From: Lutjanus erythropterus
Taxonomy: Eukaryota > Chordata > Actinopteri > Lutjaniformes > Lutjanidae
Assembly (NCBI GenBank): GCA_020091685.1
Contig: CM034613.1
Location: 23,980,856-24,044,855, forward strand
Reading direction: 5' to 3'
Length of the DNA: 64,000 nucleotides
Shown here piece by piece: positions 56,301 to 64,000 of this stretch; within the stretch, counting starts at the first letter, position 1; each line of letters starts with the position of its first letter. The notes under the pieces were generated by a model that saw only the letters and a program-made list of their open reading frames with translations, searched no databases and was not told the origin of the DNA. A program made the position numbers and the translations under genes.

Positions 56301-58018
56301 TGCACTGCTGTTTGTCCAAAACCTCCCTGTGAACCTTGAGCTGACCTCAAACACTCCATTACTCTGATCCAGAGACAGAGAGGAAGAGATGGACAGAAAA
56401 AATGAAATGCAGAGAAACAGGCAAATAGAAGGAGAGAATGAGACAAACATTTAGTATCCATCAGTTAGTCTTCTGTCTTTTCCATGAGTGGACAGCCTCG
56501 GTGCTCCAATTCATCTTCGTTCTCCTCACAGCGGTGTGTTCAGGGAAGGTCAAAACCCGGAAAATAGGCTACACACCAGGCATTTTGTCACCAGACACCC
56601 TTCACCTGCCTCCCAACACCAAGGAGCCGCACACAACTGGGACACAGCCACAGCCAAAAATACATCAGGTGGAGCGGAGCAGCAACACTGCATGCATTTA
56701 CACCGCATTCGTTCTGCATTTACGCCGCATTTGTTGTCCTTTTGGAGGAAGCAAAAGACCGGAACAAGGTGACATTTTGTTTGTTGTTGTTGTTGAATGG
56801 CACGGAATTATTGTGTCTGTCCACATGTGTGGCAGAGGTGACAGACACGTCCATCTCATCCTGATTTCCTCCCATTTCATCAGACAGAAAGTCTTGAGCA
56901 GATTCATTACCATCCAATATAACCAATTAGCAAGATTGTTGAGTGGGAAATTGTTTTAAGGGGACAGTAATAATTGATCCGTTGACTTCACGTAGTGCTG
57001 GGTAGTTTGAATATTTTGTTTATTATATATGTTAGAACACAGTTGTTGAAAACGTGAAATCACTGAGAACGGTGTTGTACTGAATTGTGGAGTTGGACCG
57101 TTGTTGTTGGGTGGACCTGAACGTGACGTGTCAGATCCGTCATCCCCCAACACTATATAAGCCTCACAAACCGACACATGAAAGACACCGCCTCCCCCTC
57201 CCCTCACCCTCTCTAATGGTCACTTACAGACGTACCTTCAGTGACTCCCTCAGTCCAAATCAGCCCAGCAGTTCACTTCAGCTCACTTAAATTCCAGCAA
57301 CCCGTCACAGGGGTGAAAAAAAAGAAATGCCATCCTGCCACCGTCCTCTGGCTCTGGTGGCTCAAACATGTCAGGACATGTCCAGTAAAGCTGCTAGATG
57401 GAGCGTCCATGTTTCCGGTTGTTTTCAGATTATAGTGGTGTTTGACACTGAGACAGTGGAGTGAACATGCCCCCAGCGTCACTCATTTTGTCATGATTTT
57501 AAGACCTGTTTTTTGCCATTTTTTAATCAATCAAATTTGGCTGGATGATTAATAACATTTCTGTGGTGTGATCAACTGAGAACACACATTTTTTGTTGCC
57601 GTACAGTATCTTTAAGCTGTGCCTGTCATCTGCAGTTCTTCATCTAACACCTCACTATGGCTGTTGCTCCTGCATCCAGTCTCTCTGCAAGGACTAAAAC
57701 TGATCCACTGACAGAACAGTGTTGAATATGTCTACATGTTGTTGTTAAGACCTGTTTCTGTTGAAGAATAGAAAAGATTTAAAAGGATCTATTGGCAGGA
57801 TATGGCAGAAGTATAATATATTACTCATGTATCTCCTTTTGAGATTTTAAAGTTTTCAAGCTTTGTCTGAAAGTGTTGTGTTCCTGTTAGAAGACAGTTC
57901 TAATAGTTTACTTGGTGACCTTTTAGTATTTTGAGGTTTGTAGTCTCATTTTATGACTTATAAAATTGTTATTTATGTGCATCTTAATGATTGGTCCTGG
58001 GGACACCGAGATGAATCA

Positions 58019-58343
58019 TAATCAGAAATACTTTATTGATCCCCAGGGGGAATGAGCCGACTGACAGAAATGTTAAATCTGTATTAAATCTAACTTTGTG
58101 TTCTGTTCTGTACTCGTAGCATCTTTTGCACGTCTATCCATCCTGGGTGAGGGAATCTGTCCATCTATGACCCTACCTGAGGTTTCTTTCCATTTTAAAT
58201 TTTTTTCGGGGGGAGTTTTTTCTTACTCTTTTGAGGGTCTACTGGACAGGGGGTGTTGCACATGATACAGACTGTAAAGCTCCCTGAGGCAAATTGTGAT
58301 TTGTGATGTCGAGCTGTGTGAATGAAATTTGAATTGACTTGAC
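58019..58343 (+). repeat. Fish LINE-like 3' module
   Basis: AATACTTTATTGATCCCCAG opens the block. It continues through CGTCTATCCATCCTGGGTGA, CTGAGGTTTCTTTCC, GGGGGGAGTTTTTTCTTACT, TGTAAAGCTCCCTGAGGCAA and a final TTGAATTGACTTGAC. This is a very widespread teleost repeat end, remembered as ending with AATAAA/TTGACTTGA units. Confidence 0.7.
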
Positions 58344-60436
58344 TGTGCCAGGCAAGAGAATATACATTAACATGCAAAAACAAGCGCTCTATGTACTGAG
58401 GCTATCAGTCCTTTGCAGAGGTCCTGGTTTGATTCAAGCCTGCGGCCCTTTGCTGCCAGTAATCCCCACACTCTCTCCCCACTTTCCTGTCAAGGCTTCA
58501 GCTCTCCTATCTAATAAAGGCAAAATGTCACCAAAATAATAATAAAGTCAATCAGATGGCTGAGAGGACTACTCAGTATTTGGAATGGTCTGTCATGGTT
58601 TTAGGTTGTACAGAGTCCTCTCTTCAGTACAATGGCTCCACAAAACTGACAATAGAGAAGGCAGAAAGAGACAAAGAGACTCTATTGATCTCTTATGTTC
58701 TTATTTAACGGTTGCTCAGTCATTGGCAAAAGAAATTGGAGGCTTAATCTTAAAACTTCAAAATAGAAACAGATGTCTAGTCTAGAGTTGGCACTGGAAT
58801 TGGATCACCTAATATCAGTTTAACACACTATGTCCTGACAAATCATATTTTAAACCTGCATGATCTAACCACTGAGTAGACTGCAGAGGACCTAAATTAA
58901 AACAGACTCACATATTTAGAGACCAATTGCACTGTTGTGGTTCTACAATGATTGAAGGTAATTTAAACTTTTCCACTTTAAAGCAAATTTGAAATTGAAG
59001 GGTATTTGGGGGTATAATTGTTAGAACAGTATTTTTGTCTGTCATGAAACATTGACTAAATGGAAATTCAACCATTGAATTCTTCTTTTGGGGCCAAAAC
59101 TATCTGCAATGTAAATAATATATAATTATGGTGTTTGTTTTATGTTAAAATAGCCATTACTGAAGGAAAGAAGAAATGGTAGGCAAAGTATAACAGGTGG
59201 TTCCAAGTTTGTGTACCATCACAGTACTTAGAATTATGCAAAAGTTAAACACGTAATAGCTTTCCAGAAAAAAATCATTACCCTTAACACCTTTGTTGAA
59301 CTGCCATATTGAAGATAATTTTGATCACAAACCTAAAACATAAAATTTTTTGCTCCGTAGAGTTGATGATAGAAGGCTGTGATCAAAGACGATGTGTATT
59401 TAAAAAAAATATCTAATAGAGATGAAATTACACTTTTGTAGAAAAGCAAAACTAAAAGCATGGCATTTCAGATGGAAATCCGATGTGTGTCCTCCTGAGC
59501 CGATCTGATCTCAACAACAGAAAAATAAAACTGCTCATGTTGTAGATGGAGGCACTAAAGGGAGCGTCAGGTCAAATTTCCAGACGCACCCTGAGCCTCC
59601 AGCCTCGTGGGGATGATACAGCAACGACACTAATGGCAGGCTACATGGCATTTAGAGCAGAAAGGTGTGACATGCAAGCCTTCACACTCACTGTCTGTCT
59701 GTCTCACACACATTTGCATACACACACACACTCATACACACACACACTCCTCAGGGCCTGCCATTAATAACAGCTGACCTTTGCACGTTTAGGCTGTGAA
59801 ATGATAGTAAAGCAGACCTGAGGATGGCATATCACACTTTTCCTTCATATCTCATCGCTTCATCCCTCCATCTCTTTCTCTCTCTGACTCCCTCCATCAT
59901 TTATCTGTCCGTCCATCATTCCCTCCCTGTGGAGACATTGGTGTCTGCTTGCTATTTTTGCATCACTGTCAATCTGTTGTACAGTTTGTTCATAAGAAAG
60001 CACAAGCTTTTAACCTTTTTATAACCTCAGTTATAAAAAGAAAGAAAACTTTCTTTTAACATGTTCCATACAGTGCGTCACCAGGGGAAACGGAGTCCAT
60101 TACTTCTTAAACCATTAGCTGATTAATTTATAAGTAAATTAACAGATCACAACTGATCACAAACTCAATAGATGAAGCAAAAATACAAAAATATGGATTG
60201 GATGTTTGCATATGTCAGCATCAGAAATTGGTCAAAATAAGTTGGAAAATATCAGCAAATAGGATACCCGCAAAAATCCAATATAGTGCGTCCTTAGTTG
60301 CAGCCCTGTAGTTCATTCTTTCAGTGAAAAGCAGCATACATAATCTCTTGGTAATCAACAAAATACCATTACAGATATCTTTTAAAAATATTACTATTTG
60401 GCCTCTGTATTTGGAACCTTATTTATTATTTTTAAT

Positions 60437-60755
60437 TAGGGCTGCATTATATGGTAAAAATAAATAAATAAATGAATTGTTTATTATTTTGACAGATATT
60501 GCAATTGCATATGATTCGTTCTCAGTGAAAATTTTAATCAGAATATTAATTTTTATTGAAAATAACTATTAAAATCATGATGTTGTGACATTTGTTGGGG
60601 TTTATACCAAATTACTTTTGTATTTGTAGGCCGGGGTATCTCTGCAGAGTTATAGTAACTAATTGTAATGCCGTTTTGTCATACATTTTAATTTTTTAAA
60701 AGAAATAATTGATAATTAAATAATTCATAATATTTTGATTAATTGTGCTGCCCTA
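60437..60755. mobile_element. Non-autonomous element with TAGGGCTGCA-type TIRs
   Basis: The left end TAGGGCTGCATTAT and the right end, read in reverse as TAGGGCAGCACAAT, are imperfect TIRs enclosing 319 bases. The ends match the AGGGCTGCACGATATGG-type hAT-like elements of fish. No clear 8-bp target duplication remains. Confidence 0.7.
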
Positions 60756-62999
60756 TTCATTCTTCTTTTCCTTTTACATCTGGCAGTGAACTATAGACTG
60801 TCTGGCTAAATGAATCTGTGCACTACAAACACACTTTTTTTTATTGTTTCTTGGCTTTTGCACCAGGTCTGCACTGGTCGTGCATCAAGTAATTCTGCCC
60901 TCTAGACCAGATTAAATATGTGTGATGTTGCCTTGTACTCTACACCCCTGAAATACAAGGTGATGGCACGTTCCCCCTGATCTGGATAACATCCACCATC
61001 AAGTCTTCTAAAGACAGCGTGTTCAAGCTAAAATGGGTTATTAGTAAGCTGCTATTTAAGGCTGCAGCTTGTGTCCATGACGGTAGCCACTTGATGAGAT
61101 CTACCCTAAATAATTAGACATGTGCAAGAAGTTTTTTGTCCAAAGTCGAGCAGCTCTAACTTCCTGTGAAAACTCTTCCTTTCAACTAAATTCAAAGTGT
61201 TTTTTCTTGGCATGAGCATTGAAAGAAAGCAGCTCAGCCAAACTCACAGTTTACTTTTCTCTTTCTTCCTCAAGCTTTATTTGGATGAAAGACTAACAGA
61301 ACAAAAAATAAATATTTGCCAAATTCATTTCTCTCAGTTCAGTTGAGCCATTCCGGCCTTTTCTCACCACTCCTTTTCCTTTCCAGAGAGGTCGATGGAC
61401 GACAAAATTCTGTCGCAGCTCCTCTCCGTCTCCCTCCCTCCATCTGCTTTTCAGATCGCTGTGGTCGAACCAAAACACAAACCAAACTTAATGCTGTAAG
61501 AGGCGACCAGCTGCTATCTTTGTAAAGGTCAACAAGGAATCCAAGGCCGCCCAGCTAAAACAACACACACTCCCGGAGGATCCATTTCTACCACACCAGC
61601 TCTCATTCCTTTTTTACAGTTATTTTAATTCCTCCATCCATCCTTTCCCTTTTTCTTTCTCACGTTCCTTCTCTCTCTATATCTCCCTGTCCCCCTCCCT
61701 CCATCTCTCTTTGCCTCTCGTCAAGTGTTCATCCTGCCTGCCAAGCTCCTCTATGTCTGTTTGGGGAAAAAAACAAAACAAAAAAAACTGTTTCTAATTT
61801 GGTATCAATCTGAAGAGTCCAGTTTTGTCATTACCCTGTGTGAGAGAGTGTGTGTGGCTTTCTCCTTTTATTCCCATGGCACCATATGGGCCACACACAC
61901 AAACACACAAACACGTTCCCACCCCCAGAATCACAAATGACAGAAATAGTTGTTCCGACGTTTTGGCTGATGATATTCACATCCTGTTGTCCATGTTTAC
62001 ATCAGTGTCAGTGTTTATCTGTCTCTTTCTCTCTGTGATGGTTTTTGAAAATGACCCACTTCATTATGTTTTGGCACTGTCATCATTTATGATGATTTAT
62101 CCATTCATCACCCAAATAGTTTAATTGCTCTTGAACATTGTAAATTGACAGACAACGGCCTTGATGTTGTATTTCAGGCTGCATTAACAGTTTGAATCCT
62201 CAGCTGTTTTTGCTCCGTTTTAAGTCTGTTTATCAAAATACTCTACTATATGGCACATGTCATTTTCAAGATTTCATAGGCTACTTAGAAATGCTGTTTT
62301 GATAGTAGATCATAGTTTTTATCCATGCTAGAATGGTGGATCCTGCCAAACCTTGTTCAAAAATCTCAAGTTCAAGTGTTGCTTGGTAGTCTCTATAAAG
62401 GTACTGCCCTAAAACCTACTGACTTTGATAGCCCCCTCACTAAACCAGTAACTCTGAGATTCAGAATTTTTGAAAGACCGGCTCTTGGACAAAGTAAAGG
62501 CAACATGTTTTTCACTGGAAATGATTTACTGGAATCACATATACATAGTGATAACTTCCATTTTGCCTAGAAATACACTTAAATTCCTTCCAAGGAGCAG
62601 GTCAATATAGTGTTCAGTTCATTTTAAATTCTTTGAAAGTCTTCTCTACATAGATTGGACAGACAGATGTAAACTGTAACCTGACTGGTTGGTGGAGACA
62701 TACAATAGTTAGGCAGTAATCTTTTGACCGCTCTGTTTTATGTGACCATTGACAGCTGACTTCTCACTCTGCTTTCAGCTTGGGTATGTGAATTTAATGC
62801 TAATGTTGACATAGTCTGACTCACCAGATGCACACTGCTGGTATAAGTGCTGCCATTGGTCGCTTGTTTCCACTATCTGTGTTTTCAAAGTTCCTGTGAA
62901 GCAAGAACAATGTCTGAGATACAACTTACACACTGAAAACGGCAATTTAGCACCTGGGATGCTAATGGCGTGAATGCAAACAAGCTGACAGCTGTTACC

Positions 63000-63263
63000 T
63001 TTTCTGTTGCAGTGATATAGCCATTTCAATACCAGAGCTCACCTCTTGATGTGCACGTTCTGCCAAAACAGTTTCCCCTTCAGCACTATTTTGCAGCAAC
63101 ACCATCGCTGCATCCTGGGCTTAGCTCCATCAAAGATGTTTTTGATTGGTTTAAAGAAATGCAAACAAGGCAGAGTGTTTTTTTTTCCTTGTAGCAAGAT
63201 GTGTATGCATGGAGCTGGACCTTTCTCCAGTGCTGACCGCTGTGGAGACAGGTCTGGCTATGT
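63000..63263 (-). repeat. Interspersed repeat copy B (inverted partner of 26818-27063)
   Basis: On the minus strand it reads CACATAGCCAGACC, CCACAGCGGTCAGCACTGG, TTGCATTTCTTTAAACCAAT, then TATTGAAATGGCTATATCAC and AAAAGGTAACAGCTG. Block order and spacing agree with copy A. Small open frames here are not genes. Confidence 0.75.
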
Positions 63264-63796
63264 GAGACTAATGTTGGGGGAACTTCACAAATTTTTGCTG
63301 GTTTCATCTGGCAGGTTGCAGTGGCATTGCAGTAGGTGCTTTATCCACTGTCTGACAGGGATCTGCAGTTGTTGGGTATCTAAACAAGCTGGCAGTTTCA
63401 CAGACATCTAACCCCAAACCCATCACCATATCTTTGTTGATAAAGTTGTTAGGGCTAACATCTTAGCAAGCAGTTGTTCTGTGTTCACTCTCGTCTGGTC
63501 TCCACCAACTTCTGTGAACAAATATTTTGCTCATTAGCTGATAGAAATCTTGCTCATGGGCTACTTGGTTGGTGGTAGTAGTAGAGGAGATTGGTGCTCA
63601 CATTTCCCAGAAGCTCTTGGTGGGATTTGAACCGCAGCCTTGGGGTCACATCCTCTTCTCTTCCTCATGTTCTCTGTGCTGCTGCTGCTGTCCATTTGTC
63701 CTCTATGGAGATAAACTGTTGTTTACACTGCAGGCCACATAGGAAGTCAACCATGGCAGGAGGAATCTGTCTGTGCACCCTCATGGTGTGGACCAA

Positions 63797-63799
<3 letters not shown>

Positions 63800-63860
<61 letters not shown>
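63800..63860 (+). repeat. (GT)n microsatellite
   Basis: A 61-bp uninterrupted tract near the window end. Confidence 0.97.
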
Positions 63861-63862
<2 letters not shown>

Positions 63863-64000
63863 ATTCATTTAGTCCTCATAAAAATAGAAAAAAGAAAAAG
63901 CTTAGTTGGTTTTGCTACTTGTCATTTTTCCAAGAAATTAGTCGAGGATTAGGTGAGTGTTAGGGAATGAACATTGCTAATATAAACCTGTTTGTGTGTG

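Larger units (their letters stand above)
50471..64000. other. Region without a recognisable gene, downstream of cnpy3
   Basis: No exon of a known family is recognised in these 13.5 kb. What can be named is hAT-like copies (about 52624-52813 and 60437-60755), LINE-like 3' ends (58019-58343), one copy of the repeat pair (63000-63263), and GT tracts (53044-53342, 63800-63860). Unnamed stretches are AT-rich. It could be intergenic or an intron of a gene outside the window. Confidence 0.65.

Noticed and set aside
56438-56959. 173-codon plus-strand frame
   Set aside because: One of the longest non-repeat frames outside the genes, but I recognise no domain. There is no good promoter or splice context and the composition is mixed. 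It is probably chance.
62775-63411. ORFs of 84 and 121 codons near the window end
   Set aside because: Much of this stretch (63000-63263) is interspersed repeat copy B, which also has a copy in trpc5 intron. No protein family is recognised.

Overview
This is a piece of vertebrate nuclear genome, almost certainly from a teleost fish. Coding sequence is broken into short exons with GT-AG introns. Long (CA)n/(GT)n and (CT)n/(GA)n microsatellites are extremely dense. Degenerate copies of interspersed repeats that I recognise as common in teleosts are scattered through introns and spacers. There is one assembly gap (306 N, 13776-14081). The species cannot be named from the sequence alone.

Two protein-coding genes can be supported, both on the + strand. 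(1) The 3' portion of trpc5, a receptor-operated cation channel, occupies 1-29202 as eight coding exons: 151-290, 4856-5056, 6578-6699, 15697-15892, 16116-16325, 21435-21476, 25180-25269 and 28174-29202. Together they encode about 676 residues, from the end of transmembrane helix S2 to the stop codon. The ankyrin-repeat half and S1 lie upstream of the window. The C-terminal tail is about 110 residues longer than I expect for human TRPC5 but keeps the terminal PDZ ligand. (2) A complete cnpy3 (canopy 3, an ER co-chaperone with a saposin-like fold) occupies 43577-49083 as six coding exons encoding 289 residues. It has a CCAAT/ETS-type promoter upstream and a poly-A signal at 50442.

Region by region: 1-28173 is trpc5 exons and introns, with microsatellites, a Tc1-like transposon relic (about 11140-11700), a CpG-rich patch (14690-14960) and several repeat copies. 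29203-43367 is trpc5 3' UTR followed by spacer, with a 374-bp inverted-repeat element (35193-35566) and a cluster of opposing GT/CA tracts. 43368-50470 is the cnpy3 unit. 50471-64000 holds no gene I can recognise, only degenerate hAT-like and LINE-like repeats and microsatellites.

The two genes are not known to work together. TRPC5 acts at the plasma membrane, and CNPY3 acts in the ER, where it helps fold Toll-like receptors. I found no bacterial-type operon, CRISPR array or novel multi-gene system. The most interesting observations are TG-repeat tracts placed directly at splice sites of both genes, the expanded TRPC5 tail, the KTEL and poly-lysine tail of CNPY3, and the internal structure of some non-autonomous transposable elements.
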